Shown: positions 9,046 to 16,805, counted from the first letter of the stretch. The stretch is 32,762 nt of DNA from DASYRM01 sp036004405 (GCA_036004405.1 DASYRM010000060.1:1-32762), one strand, 5' to 3'. Notes: generated by a model from the sequence alone, not told the origin. A program made the numbers and translations.

Positions 9046-10215
9046 TTACGTGATCGACACGCTGCCGACATCCGGCGCGCCGTGCCCGGCCGCGCGCTTG
9101 GCTTGATAGCGCCGAAGCAGCTCGCTGGCCAGCGCGGGCTCGATCGTGCCGTGCTCGAAGAACGAGGCGTACTGAGATTCGGGTAGGGCGTGGCGCATGC
9201 GCTGGCTCACCCGGTAGGCCAAGAAGCGCGCGGCCGTGTACTCGGTGGCGGGGAGATCCGGGGCGGCACTGCCCCGGTCGTCCTCGATCCAGTTGCCCTG
9301 GTTCGCGCCCATCTCCGTGGCGAGAAGCGCAACGAGTTTGGTTTCCATCGCCGCCGGATCGGCGACCGGGAAGGTCACCGTGCCAACCAGGGCGCGGTGA
9401 TTCTCGGCCCATCCGCGCGTCAGGTCCTTGAGCGGTGTGCTCGCCTCGTCGATGTAAGGGATCCAATAGAGACGGAACTCGATCGGCCCCGTCTGCTGAC
9501 GCCGCGACCAGTCCTCGGTCAGATAGTGCGCCCCGGCGGATGCCGGCCGCGGTGCGTTCTCGTCTCTGACTGGAACGAAGGTGAACTTGCCGAGCACGTC
9601 CCGGGCGCGCACCACGCCAGTCCAGTACGACTGGTAGGCCGTGCTGGAGTGCTGCGTCCTCGCGGTCTGCCGGATGACTTGGGTGGCAATCGCTGGTGCG
9701 CGGAGCCTCGCGTGGCGCAGCAATCCCGCAATGAGCCGGGCCTGCGACGCGAACATGTTGACGAGGCCCGGACCGCCACCCACCGCCGCATCCGCAGTGG
9801 CTTTGAGCAGCGCCACGAATTCCTCGGGCGTGTCGGTGGGCGCGCCTGGATCGTTGATGGTGATGAAGTCCACGCGGCGGCCGTCCGGCGCGCGGAACGC
9901 CACCATCAGACCGAGGAAATCGGCGTCGGTTTCCGCGTGCGGGCACCCGAGCCCGTTCGACATGCGGCCGATGCCAAGGCGCGGCGTGGCGCCGGTGGGC
10001 GAAAAGATGCCCAGCCCGGCGAGCTCCGGCGGCAGCGCATCGTTCACGTGCAGCAGCACCTTGCCCGCGCCGAGCTGCGGCTGGTGGGCACCACGATCCG
10101 GCTGTGCGAGCTGAGGATGATTGGCCACCAGCGTCTGCTGCACGCCGGCCACTTCTTCGGCCAACCGTTCGAGTGCGCGGCGTTCCTCGGGCGTCGGAGA
10201 GTAGCGCTGTACCAT
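9046..10215 (-). CDS. Catalase-like (catalase-superfamily fold) protein
   Basis: 389 aa. The sequence follows the plan of small catalase-like heme proteins: GKVLLHVNDALPPELAGLGIFSP near 50-75, the R-x-S-N-G equivalent GIGRMSNGLG (~82-91), FITINDPG, then YQSYWTGVVRARDVLGKFTFVPV and a late WAENHRALVGTVTFPV block. True catalases have a distal His in the first block (LHVNDAL may supply it) and a proximal Tyr near the end, which I cannot place. Peroxidase, lipid-hydroperoxide or other heme chemistry is possible. ATG 10215 has an AGGAGG site 8 nt upstream. It lies 83 bp after a RidA-like gene on the same strand. Confidence 0.6.
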   Translation of the reverse strand: MVQRYSPTPEERRALERLAEEVAGVQQTLVANHPQLAQPDRGAHQPQLGAGKVLLHVNDALPPELAGLGIFSPTGATPRLGIGRMSNGLGCPHAETDADFLGLMVAFRAPDGRRVDFITINDPGAPTDTPEEFVALLKATADAAVGGGPGLVNMFASQARLIAGLLRHARLRAPAIATQVIRQTARTQHSSTAYQSYWTGVVRARDVLGKFTFVPVRDENAPRPASAGAHYLTEDWSRRQQTGPIEFRLYWIPYIDEASTPLKDLTRGWAENHRALVGTVTFPVADPAAMETKLVALLATEMGANQGNWIEDDRGSAAPDLPATEYTAARFLAYRVSQRMRHALPESQYASFFEHGTIEPALASELLRRYQAKRAAGHGAPDVGSVSIT

Positions 10216-10298
10216 GACTCTTGCCTCCTGCGGGGACGTCAGTCTTCGTCCCTTTCAACGCGAAAGCAAGGTCTGTCGAACAGAAGCTCAGCCGCTCG

Positions 10299-10691
10299 TT
10301 ACAGCACCGCGATGGCTTCGATCTCGACCATCAGGCCCGGGAAGGCGAGCGCCGAAATCTGTACCAGCGTCGAGGCCGGACCCTTCTTGCCGAAGAACTC
10401 CTCGCGCACGCTCGAGAGATCGGCGCGGTACTTCATGTCGGTGACGAAGGTCGTGAGCTTGATCACGTTGGCCATCGTGCCGCCTTGCGATTCCACGAGC
10501 GCCTTGATGGCTTGATAGGCGCCGCGCGCCTGCGCTTTGAAGTCGCCAGGAAAGGCCGTACCGCCCTCGGGCGTGTACGCCACTTGCCCGGAGAGAAACA
10601 GGATCGTCTGCGCCTGGGTGACCTTGATGCCTTGCGTGTAGGTGGGCGGTTCGAACAGACCGGGCGCGTTGAACGGGGTGACAGTGCGCAT
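10299..10691 (-). CDS. RidA/YjgF/UK114-family protein
   Basis: 130 aa from ATG 10691, which has AGGAGG 8 nt upstream; an in-frame start further up lacks one. Family features: FLSGQVAYTPEG, DFKAQARGAYQAIKALVESQGG, NVIKLTTFVTDMKYRADLSSVREEFF and the closing VEIEAIAVL. Active RidA hydrolyses 2-aminoacrylate using an Arg in the PARS segment; here the aligned stretch reads GPASTLVQI, with Ser instead of that Arg. The protein is thus probably from another Rid subgroup with unknown chemistry. It sits in a minus-strand run with the secreted protein upstream (42 nt gap) and the catalase-like gene downstream. Confidence 0.85.
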   Translation of the reverse strand: MRTVTPFNAPGLFEPPTYTQGIKVTQAQTILFLSGQVAYTPEGGTAFPGDFKAQARGAYQAIKALVESQGGTMANVIKLTTFVTDMKYRADLSSVREEFFGKKGPASTLVQISALAFPGLMVEIEAIAVL

Positions 10692-10733
10692 GCGGAGCCT
10701 CCTCGCGTGGGTGGCGAGAAGCTTACCGCTCAA

Positions 10734-11780
10734 TCACCCGGCTCTCACGTAACGGCCGTTGACGAGCCTGAAACGGACGGGACCGCGCTGGAGTCCCTTC
10801 GGAGTCTGGCTCCACACGTTGCCTTCGAGATCGACTGTGCCGTTCGGCCCCTCCACGTACTCGATGTCGCCGTCGCGGTGGCCGGTGATGGGACACACGA
10901 AGCCGCCGCGGCTGTACGAAGCGCGCGTCCCCATGGAGTGGTGCCAGGGTTCACAGTACGACTGACGTGTCATCTCGTCTCCGCGAAGATTAAATGCCGT
11001 GAAGAGCCATCCATCTTGGCCGAGACGACCTCGAAGCGTGATTTCGGGTACGCCGTCGTCGTCGAGGTCGTAGTAATCGATGAGACTGGCGCTGAAGAGT
11101 GGCGAGTCCCATAGAGGCACGTAGCGCCCTTCGCGAAGCTCGCCGTAGACGATTCGAGCCAGCGCTCCATGTTGATACGCCGCCACCACGGATTCGTCCG
11201 TGCTGGCCCTGGACCTGAAGATGTCAACGGAGACTCCGAGGCGGATGGTGTCCACGGGCTTGCCTCCCTCCGTGCCAAGCGGCGCCGGGTCGACGAGCGG
11301 CGGTCGCGCGGCAAGACGCACGGCGGCCGCGATGCTGGTCAGTTCGTCGGAGGCGATTTCCCGATGTCCATCAATCATCAAGCTGGACACGCGGAAGTCG
11401 AGCTTCGGTTCGGTCCACATCGGATTTGCGAAGATCTCACGCGGCAGCAGCGTGCGCGTGTGCCAGGCGGACGGGTAGACGAACATCCAGTCCCCGGCTG
11501 GAACCGCCTTCAACGCGCGACGGCCAAGCAGCCCTGCAAGCTCCGCCGACGATCGGGGGCACGCTTCAGCGGGCGTCGGACGCGGCATTTCGGCGGAGAG
11601 CAGCACGGGCTTGCGCCACACCGCGCCCGCGCACTCGGCGAAGCGGTCGAGCGTGGAAGGATTGTGATGAACCGGGGTCGATTCGGGGCGCTGTGCCGCG
11701 GCGAGGCCACAGACTACGAGGCCAGCGGCGGCGGTGAGTGTGACGATCGGCCGAGACGAGGCTCTCGGAACGACGCTAAT
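10734..11780 (-). CDS. Secreted protein of unknown function; start codon probably ATT
   Basis: The first ordinary start in frame is GTG 11621 (295 aa), but the same frame continues upstream without a stop and encodes a good signal peptide: SVVPRASSRP, then IVTLTAAAGLVVCGLAAA, then Q. The only start-like codon that would capture it is ATT at 11780-11778, which overlaps the TAG stop of pmtA as ATTAG; this gives 348 aa. A sequence error is the alternative. The mature part has a calcium-site-like acidic stretch DYYDLDDDGVPEITLRG (as in EF-hand/FG-GAP-type repeats) and four Cys, suiting an extracytoplasmic protein. Family not recognised. The ATT is the least certain part. Confidence 0.6.
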   Translation of the reverse strand: MSVVPRASSRPIVTLTAAAGLVVCGLAAAQRPESTPVHHNPSTLDRFAECAGAVWRKPVLLSAEMPRPTPAEACPRSSAELAGLLGRRALKAVPAGDWMFVYPSAWHTRTLLPREIFANPMWTEPKLDFRVSSLMIDGHREIASDELTSIAAAVRLAARPPLVDPAPLGTEGGKPVDTIRLGVSVDIFRSRASTDESVVAAYQHGALARIVYGELREGRYVPLWDSPLFSASLIDYYDLDDDGVPEITLRGRLGQDGWLFTAFNLRGDEMTRQSYCEPWHHSMGTRASYSRGGFVCPITGHRDGDIEYVEGPNGTVDLEGNVWSQTPKGLQRGPVRFRLVNGRYVRAG

Positions 11781-12462
11781 CCTTCGCGCAGGTGACGAGC
11801 GACCAGATCGGCGGGAAGCTGACTTTCTCGATGGAGAGCGGTTGCAGCTGCGCCTGCGCCAGGACGCCGTGCAGGTCGAGATCGGCGGTGAACCCGATAT
11901 GCACGGTGAGCGGCGAGATCATGCGCTCGAGCGTGGCCACCACCGGGTTGGTGCTGCGGAAATGATTGAGGATGATGATCTTGCCACCGGGACGGCACAC
12001 GCGGCTCATCTCGCGCACGACGGCGACGGGATCCGGCACGACGCTGATCACGTACGGCGCGTAGACGACGTCGAACGAGTTGTCCTCGAACTTCAGCTTC
12101 GTCGCGTCCATCTCCAAGAGCTCGACGTTGGTCAGGCCTTCCTTGGCGACGCGCTCGTGCGCCTTTTCGAGCATGGCGGGCGACAGATCGATGCCGGTCA
12201 CGTGGCAGGTGCGCGGATAGAGCGAGACGTTGATGCCGGTGCCGATGCCGACCTCGAGCACGCGGTCGCCGGGCCGGACGTTCATCCGCTCCTTGGCGAC
12301 GATGCGGCCGGGGTGCAGGGCGGGGCCGAAGGTCAGGTCGTAGACGGTGGCGAGCTTGTCGTAGACCTTCCAGACGAAATCGGTTTCAACGGCAGTCACC
12401 GAGAGGGCGCGCGTCGTGCCGTCTACCCCGTAGTCCTGGTCTTCACGCTCAAACAGCGCCAT
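11776..12462 (-). CDS. pmtA: Phosphatidylethanolamine N-methyltransferase, PmtA type
   Basis: 228 aa class I SAM methyltransferase. Motif I VLEVGIGTG is at 68-76, followed by the acidic VTGIDLSPAML (D92), MDATKLKFEDNSFDVV and the PmtA-like blocks YVISVVPDPVAVVREMSRVCRPGGKIIILNHF. The YDLTFGPALHPGR stretch before motif I is also typical. PmtA enzymes convert phosphatidylethanolamine to mono-, di- and trimethylated forms at the inner membrane. ATG 12462 has TGAGGAG 7 nt upstream, and a good sigma-70 promoter lies ahead. It leads a minus-strand run into the secreted protein, RidA-like and catalase-like genes. Phospholipid is the likely substrate; other class I acceptors remain possible. Confidence 0.75.
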   Translation of the reverse strand: MALFEREDQDYGVDGTTRALSVTAVETDFVWKVYDKLATVYDLTFGPALHPGRIVAKERMNVRPGDRVLEVGIGTGINVSLYPRTCHVTGIDLSPAMLEKAHERVAKEGLTNVELLEMDATKLKFEDNSFDVVYAPYVISVVPDPVAVVREMSRVCRPGGKIIILNHFRSTNPVVATLERMISPLTVHIGFTADLDLHGVLAQAQLQPLSIEKVSFPPIWSLVTCAKD

Positions 12463-12523
12463 GCTGACTCCTCAGGCCGCTAGTGTCCCGGACCGGAACA
12501 CTCGGAGAGCCGGGCCGCGGGGC

Positions 12524-12552
12524 ACTATACCCCTCTGGCTGTAAGGGAACAA
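12524..12552 (-). promoter_or_regulatory. Sigma-70 type promoter of the pmtA operon
   Basis: Minus strand: -35 TTGTTC (12552-12547), a 17-nt spacer and -10 TATAGT (12529-12524). Transcription would start near 12517, leaving about 55 nt of leader with a Shine-Dalgarno. The leader includes an inverted repeat around GTGTCCCGGACCGGAACAC (about 12483-12501). Confidence 0.7.
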
Positions 12553-12568
12553 CCGATGTCGCCACGAA

Positions 12569-13021
12569 TCAGCGCTGGCCGGCCGCCGCGGGAAGCTGGG
12601 CGTTCGGCTGCGCGGTCACCAGCAGATCGCTCTTGTCCCACACGAAGTCGTCCTTGCTATAGACGGCCAGCTCGTAGTCCTTGCCCATGAATATGGCCGA
12701 GACGGGGCAGGCTTCCTCGCACATACCGCAGAAAATGCACCGGGTTTTGTGGATCTGGTAGACCTTGGCGTAGCGGGGGCCGGCCATCACGCTGCCGTCG
12801 TTCTCTGCCGCTTCGAGGTAGATGGCGTCGGCCGGGCAGGCCACCGAGCACAGGCCGCAGGCGACGCACTTCTCGAGCCCGTTCTCGTCCCGCATGAGCA
12901 CCTGTTTCCCGCGATATTTCGGGAAAACCGGCACCTTTTCATACGGGTAGTTGACCGTGACCTTCTTCTTGAACAGGTGCTTGAACGTGAGGGAGAAACC
13001 CTTGATCAGGGGGCCAATCAT
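12569..13021 (-). CDS. nuoI: NADH-quinone oxidoreductase subunit I (orphan)
   Basis: 150 aa from ATG 13021. Two 4Fe-4S motifs are complete: C52-x2-C55-x2-C58-x3-C62-P and C95-x2-C98-x2-C101-x3-C105-P. The flanks fit NuoI (YPYEKVPVFPKYRGKQVL before, FMGKDYELA after). The subunit passes electrons through clusters N6a/N6b in the peripheral arm of complex I. No other nuo gene is near, so it is either a separated subunit or a paralogue. The start has TGG-TATGAT (extended -10, 13033-13028) 6 nt upstream and no Shine-Dalgarno, again suggesting a leaderless message. It is divergent from the lytS-like gene, 30 bp apart. Confidence 0.9.
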   Translation of the reverse strand: MIGPLIKGFSLTFKHLFKKKVTVNYPYEKVPVFPKYRGKQVLMRDENGLEKCVACGLCSVACPADAIYLEAAENDGSVMAGPRYAKVYQIHKTRCIFCGMCEEACPVSAIFMGKDYELAVYSKDDFVWDKSDLLVTAQPNAQLPAAAGQR

Positions 13022-13027
13022 CGCCAA

Positions 13028-13045
13028 ATCATACCATCGTAAGAT
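13028..13045. promoter_or_regulatory. Divergent leaderless-type -10 elements between nuoI and the histidine kinase
   Basis: Minus strand TATGAT (13033-13028, with upstream TGG as extended -10) ends 6 nt before the nuoI ATG. Plus strand TAAGAT (13040-13045) ends 6 nt before the kinase GTG at 13052. The arrangement mirrors that at 2792-2808. Confidence 0.55.
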
Positions 13046-13051
13046 ACTTCC

Positions 13052-14374
13052 GTGCCTCAGGAGCCCCGTTTCCTCTCCGCGGACCAGCTCCTCCTCACCA
13101 CCCTGATCGTCAAGCTCGCGGTCATCGCCGTGCTGGCCACGATGCTGGCCCGCTTCCGCCGGTTCCGCCACATCCTGATCTTCGAGCGGCGCGGCTGGGC
13201 CGACCGTCTCGTCTTCACCCTGGCGCTCGCGGTGCCGCTCGTCGGCGGCGTGGTCGTACGACGCCTGCTCAATTACGACGCCGCCGACCTGACGCTCGAG
13301 GGGGCCTTCCTGGCGGGCTTGCTCGCGGGGCCGTACACGGGCGGGCTCGTCGGCTTCCTGGTGGGCCTGCCGGCACTCGCGTTCGGTGAGACTGCGGCCA
13401 TCCCGTTCGCCGTGGGCTGCGGGTTTGCCGGCGGCGGCCTGCGCGAGGCGTGTCCGAAGGAGACGATCTGGCAGTTCTCGCCGTTCGTGTTCGTCGACCT
13501 GCCCAAGCACGTGTGGAAGATGCTGCGACGGCTCGAGACCAACTGGCCGCTCGTGCTGCTGCTTGCCGCCGTGGCGCTGGAGCTGCTGCGGCAGGCGCTC
13601 GGCGCGCGCTTCGGGGCGCATCGCCTGTTCTTTCTCACCTCCCCCTCGCTGGGTATGACGGTGCTGGTCATCCTGGCGACGGTGCTCGCCGTGGCCACGC
13701 CGATCAAGATCTGGAACAGCGCGCGCATCGAGCACCGCCTGCAGGAGCAGGAGACGTTGCTGCTCGCGGCCAAGATCGAGGCGCTCAAAAGCCAGATCAA
13801 CCCGCATTTCCTGTTCAACACCCTGACGTCGATCTCGTCGCTCATCCGCTCGCAGCCCGATACCGCGCGGATGCTGATCCAGAAGCTGTCGGTGCTGCTG
13901 CGGCGGCTGATGAAGAGCCACGAGCACTTCGTGAGCCTGCGGGAAGAGATCGAGTCGATCGACGAGTACCTCGACATCGAGGTGGTGCGCTTCGGCCCCA
14001 CCCTGCGCGTGCGCAAGGACATCAGCCCCGACACGCTCGACATCGTGGTGCCGAGCATGATCCTGCAGCCGCTCGTCGAGAACGCCATCAAGCACGGGCT
14101 GTCGCGCAAGGTCGGTCCCGGGGTGCTCACCATCCGCAGCCGCAGCGAGCACGGGCGCGCCGTGATCGAGGTGGAGGATGACGGCATCGGCTTTCTGCTC
14201 GACCGCCTCGCCCAGCCGATGTCGAGCGGCATCGGGCTGGCCAACGTGCGCGAACGCCTGCAGGTGATCTACGGCGCGTCCTATCAGCTCACGCTCGACA
14301 GCGAGCCCGGCAGGGGCACGTGCGCCCGGATCGAGGTGCCCGAACTGCAGACCGAAGCGCGGATCACGGCATGA
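13052..14374 (+). CDS. LytS/YehU-type sensor histidine kinase
   Basis: 440 aa from GTG. About six hydrophobic helices (residues ~12-215) form a 5TM-LytS-like sensor, then a linker and the His_kinase domain with the phospho-acceptor H252 in SQINPHFLFNTL. The HATPase part follows: LQPLVENAIKHGL (N box), VEDDGIGF (G1) and GIGLANVRERL (G2). The kinase autophosphorylates on H252 and passes phosphate to the next gene's product. Its stop overlaps the regulator's ATG (ATGA). The signal is unknown; relatives respond to membrane state, murein turnover or carboxylic acids. Confidence 0.92.
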   Translation: MPQEPRFLSADQLLLTTLIVKLAVIAVLATMLARFRRFRHILIFERRGWADRLVFTLALAVPLVGGVVVRRLLNYDAADLTLEGAFLAGLLAGPYTGGLVGFLVGLPALAFGETAAIPFAVGCGFAGGGLREACPKETIWQFSPFVFVDLPKHVWKMLRRLETNWPLVLLLAAVALELLRQALGARFGAHRLFFLTSPSLGMTVLVILATVLAVATPIKIWNSARIEHRLQEQETLLLAAKIEALKSQINPHFLFNTLTSISSLIRSQPDTARMLIQKLSVLLRRLMKSHEHFVSLREEIESIDEYLDIEVVRFGPTLRVRKDISPDTLDIVVPSMILQPLVENAIKHGLSRKVGPGVLTIRSRSEHGRAVIEVEDDGIGFLLDRLAQPMSSGIGLANVRERLQVIYGASYQLTLDSEPGRGTCARIEVPELQTEARITA

Positions 14375-15183
14375 GCGGCGGCGCGGCCTTCGGCGGCAGC
14401 CTCCGGGTGCTCGTGGTGGACGACGAGCAGCTGGCGCGTGAAGAACTGTGCTTCCAGCTCAACCAGGCTGGGGACGTGGACATCGTCGGGCAGGCGACCA
14501 ACGGGCCCGAGGCGCTGGCCGCCTCCGACGAGCTGGACCCTGACGTGGTGTTCCTGGACGTGCAGATGCCGGGGCTGACCGGGTTTGAAGTGGCCCGGAG
14601 CCTGCTGGAGCGCGCTGAGGACTCCCCCGTCGTGGTGTTCGTGACCGCCTACGACCAGCACGCCCTGGAGGCGTTCGAGGTCAACGCGGTGGATTATCTG
14701 CTGAAGCCGGTCGATCCTGGACGGCTCCAGGAGGCGCTGGCCCGGGCCCGGCGCCGGGTAGGGACCGGCCGCCCGGAGGGCGACCCCCGTCTGTCGAACG
14801 AACAGGTCGAACAGATCGTCAAGATGATGGCCAGCCGTCAGAGCCGCCGGGAGCAGGTGGCGGTGAAGGCGGGCGAACGATTCTGGCTGGTACAGGCCGA
14901 CGAAATCATCTACGCCTCCCTGGCCGACGAGTCGATTACCATAGTGACAGGGCAGGTGGCGGGAACGTCCAACTATCGGACCTTGGACGACCTGCAGGCG
15001 CGGCTGGACCCGGAAACGTTCTGGCGGGTCCATCGCTCGCACCTGGTCAACATCAACAAGATCAAGGAGATCGTCCCTTGGTTCAGCAGGAACTATATCC
15101 TCCGGATGAAGGACGCGAAGAGCACGGAGATCCCGGTCAGCCGGTCGCAGACCAAACGGCTCCGGGAGTATCTGAAGCTGTAG
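14371..15183 (+). CDS. LytTR-family response regulator (LytR/AlgR type)
   Basis: 270 aa from ATG 14371, which overlaps the kinase stop by 4 nt. Receiver domain: acidic pocket VVDDEQ (16-19), phospho-acceptor D63 in VVFLDVQMPG, a conserved T in FVTAYD and the K in YLLKPVD. After a charged linker comes a LytTR DNA-binding domain (about 165-270) with FWRVHRSHLVNINKIKEI. Such regulators bind paired direct repeats upstream of target promoters; no site can be named here. Together with the preceding gene it is a complete two-component system. Confidence 0.93.
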   Translation: MSGGAAFGGSLRVLVVDDEQLAREELCFQLNQAGDVDIVGQATNGPEALAASDELDPDVVFLDVQMPGLTGFEVARSLLERAEDSPVVVFVTAYDQHALEAFEVNAVDYLLKPVDPGRLQEALARARRRVGTGRPEGDPRLSNEQVEQIVKMMASRQSRREQVAVKAGERFWLVQADEIIYASLADESITIVTGQVAGTSNYRTLDDLQARLDPETFWRVHRSHLVNINKIKEIVPWFSRNYILRMKDAKSTEIPVSRSQTKRLREYLKL

Positions 15184-15245
15184 CCTTCCAGCCGGCGGTC
15201 GAACCCGAGGGGCGGCACGTCATCGTCGTCCAGCACCGCATCTCG

Positions 15246-15758
15246 GTGTGGCGGGACGAGCTCGTGGCCTGGTTCAAGACGCTGGCGTCGGCGGCCGTCT
15301 ACGCCACGCTGATCGTCACGTTCGGCTTCCAGGTGGCGCGCGTGGAGGGGCTCAGCATGGCCCCCACGCTCGAGGATCAGGACCGCCTGATCGTCAACAA
15401 GCTGATTTACCGCCTCAGCTCGCCGCGGCGCGGCGACATCGTGATGCTCTACTACCCCGTCAACCCGGACAAGTCGTTCGTGAAGCGCGTCATCGCCGAG
15501 GAAGGCGACCAGGTGCGCATCCAGGACGGGCGGGTGTACGTGAACGACGTCCCGATGGCCGACGACTTCGTGCCGCCCGAATACCGGAGTCACGACGATT
15601 TCGGCCCGACGGTGATTCCCGACGGCTACTACTTCGTGATGGGCGACCATCGCAACAACAGCTCCGACAGCCGCCACTGGGGCATGGTGCCGAAGAAGTA
15701 CATCATCGGGCGCGTCCAGCTCCGCTGGTGGCCGATTCCCACCGCGCGCGTGTTCTGA
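15246..15758 (+). CDS. lepB: Signal peptidase I
   Basis: 170 aa from GTG 15246. One N-terminal transmembrane helix (TLASAAVYATLIVTFGF) is followed by the catalytic Ser in VEGLSMAPTL (S37), the general-base Lys in SFVKRVIAEEGD (K80) and the box YYFVMGDHRNNSSDSRHWG. It removes signal peptides from exported proteins, of which this window has several. The start is not clear-cut: there is no Shine-Dalgarno at GTG 15246, a TTG at 15078 would overlap the regulator by about 100 nt, and an ATC at 15222 has GAGGGG 9 nt ahead. All give the same catalytic core. Confidence 0.9.
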   Translation: MWRDELVAWFKTLASAAVYATLIVTFGFQVARVEGLSMAPTLEDQDRLIVNKLIYRLSSPRRGDIVMLYYPVNPDKSFVKRVIAEEGDQVRIQDGRVYVNDVPMADDFVPPEYRSHDDFGPTVIPDGYYFVMGDHRNNSSDSRHWGMVPKKYIIGRVQLRWWPIPTARVF

Positions 15759-16666
15759 GCGACAGTCCGGGCCGCCCGCCCGAAGGGCGGGCCGATGGCG
15801 CAGCTGGCCGCTACGGCCAGGTCGCCCGGGTCCTGTACCAGGTTCTCTTCCTCAACCTCGCGGTCGCGTTCGCCAAGATCATCCTCGGCTCGTACACGGG
15901 ATCCGTGTCGATCGTGTCGGACGGCTTTCATTCGCTCACCGACTCCGCGTCGAACGTCGTGGGCCTGGTGGGTATCTCGATCGCGCGGCAGCCGCCCGAC
16001 GCCGAGCATCCCTACGGCCATCGCAAATACGAGACGATGGCGTCGGTCGCCATCCTCGTCTTCCTCATCCTGGTCCTCGTCGAGGTGGTCTCGTCGGCCG
16101 CCGACCGGGTGATGCACGGCGGCTCGCCGAAGGTGTTTCCCGAAGGCATCGCATTGATGACCGCCACGCTGGCGATCAACCTGTTCGTCGTGTGGTACGA
16201 GAAACGCGCCGGCAAGCGCCTGAACAGCGAGCTGCTGCTCGCCGACTCGATGCACACGCGCAGCGACGTCATGACGACCATCGCGGTGATCGGCGCGCTG
16301 ATCGGCGTGTGGGCCGGCTATCCGCTGTTCGATCCGATGGCGGCGTTGCTGGTGGCGGCCTTCATCGGTCACGCGTGCTGGGAGATCGGTCAGCAGGCAT
16401 CGCGCATCCTGGGAGACACCATCGTCATCGCCGAGCAGGACGTGCGGACGGTGATCGCCACGGTGCCCGAGGTGCTCGGGTGCGAGAAGATCCGCACGCG
16501 CGGGTCATCCGACTATGCGTTCCTCGACCTGCACCTGTGGCTCGATGGCGCCACCCCGCTCGTCGAAGCCCACTCCACGTCGCACGTCGTCAAGGACCTG
16601 CTGATGGCGCGCTTCCCGCAGCTCGCCGACGTCGTCATCCACATCGAACCCCCGCCGCTTTCTTAG
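15755..16666 (+). CDS. Cation diffusion facilitator (CDF) family metal transporter; start probably CTG
   Basis: 303 aa if it begins at CTG 15755, overlapping the lepB stop as CTGA. No ATG, GTG or TTG occurs in frame between there and the first helix. CDF features: SDGFHSLTDSASN in helix 2 (metal-site Asp pair), HPYGHRKYETMA, ADSMHTRSDVMT in helix 5 (His and Asp of the second half-site), then a C-terminal cytoplasmic domain (~205-295) with FLDLHLWLDG and VVIHIEPPP. It exports divalent metal (Zn, Fe, Co or Mn) in exchange for protons. The first ~20 codons contain a palindromic repeat and encode PGRPPEGRADG, so the N-terminus may have been altered by insertion. Confidence 0.85.
   Translation: MSDSPGRPPEGRADGAAGRYGQVARVLYQVLFLNLAVAFAKIILGSYTGSVSIVSDGFHSLTDSASNVVGLVGISIARQPPDAEHPYGHRKYETMASVAILVFLILVLVEVVSSAADRVMHGGSPKVFPEGIALMTATLAINLFVVWYEKRAGKRLNSELLLADSMHTRSDVMTTIAVIGALIGVWAGYPLFDPMAALLVAAFIGHACWEIGQQASRILGDTIVIAEQDVRTVIATVPEVLGCEKIRTRGSSDYAFLDLHLWLDGATPLVEAHSTSHVVKDLLMARFPQLADVVIHIEPPPLS
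15770..15795. repeat. Palindromic repeat R4, inside the CDF start region
   Basis: Hairpin with an 8-bp stem, GCCCGCCC-GAA-GGGCGGGC (arms 15774-15781 and 15785-15792), preceded by GGGCC. It differs from other copies by the CGAAG core. If the CDF gene starts at CTG 15755, this repeat is translated. Confidence 0.65.
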
Positions 16667-16683
16667 GCGAGTACGTGGGCCCG

Positions 16684-16740
16684 GTAGGGGCCAATCGTTT
16701 TCGTAGGGGCACATCGTTTTCGTAGGGGCACATCTTTAGA
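16684..16740 (+). repeat. Three tandem 19-bp units ahead of the RAYT remnant
   Basis: Units 16684-16702, 16703-16721 and 16722-16740. The first two end CGTTTTC and the third ends CTTTAGA, entering the palindrome; all begin GTAGGGGC (unit 1 then CAAT, units 2 and 3 then ACAT). The first two look like half-elements truncated at the palindrome centre and joined by a common CGTTTTC. Confidence 0.85.
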
Positions 16741-16747
16741 TGTGCCC
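16722..16747. repeat. Palindromic repeat R5, left flank of RAYT
   Basis: GTAG followed by the hairpin GGGCACATCT-TT-AGATGTGCCC (16726-16747). The 26-bp sequence is the exact reverse complement of R7 at 17256-17281, so the pair forms terminal inverted repeats around the transposase remnant. Confidence 0.92.
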
Positions 16748-16805
16748 GAAGTGCCCCAAGTGGCGAAGTGCCCGCAGTGGCGGTCGTATTGCCTTCACGA
16801 CGGAC

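Noticed and set aside
11714..11998. Alternative minus-strand small gene (95 aa) across the pmtA end
   Set aside because: Out of frame with both pmtA and the signal peptide, composition is typical of a shadow frame, and it has no recognisable feature.
15078..15245. TTG 15078 as the start of signal peptidase I
   Set aside because: It would overlap the response regulator by 106 nt and add a charged, shadow-like segment before the membrane helix; kept only as an alternative.
15795..16112. ATG 15795 frame as the start of the CDF transporter
   Set aside because: It runs in another frame (Ser/Arg-rich shadow) and misses all CDF motifs, which are in the frame open from CTG 15755.
16740..16805. Use of the ATG at 16740 as the RAYT start
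   Set aside because: That ATG is part of palindrome R5; the family N-terminus (MARRPTRIQGFTYRG) begins at ATG 16806.
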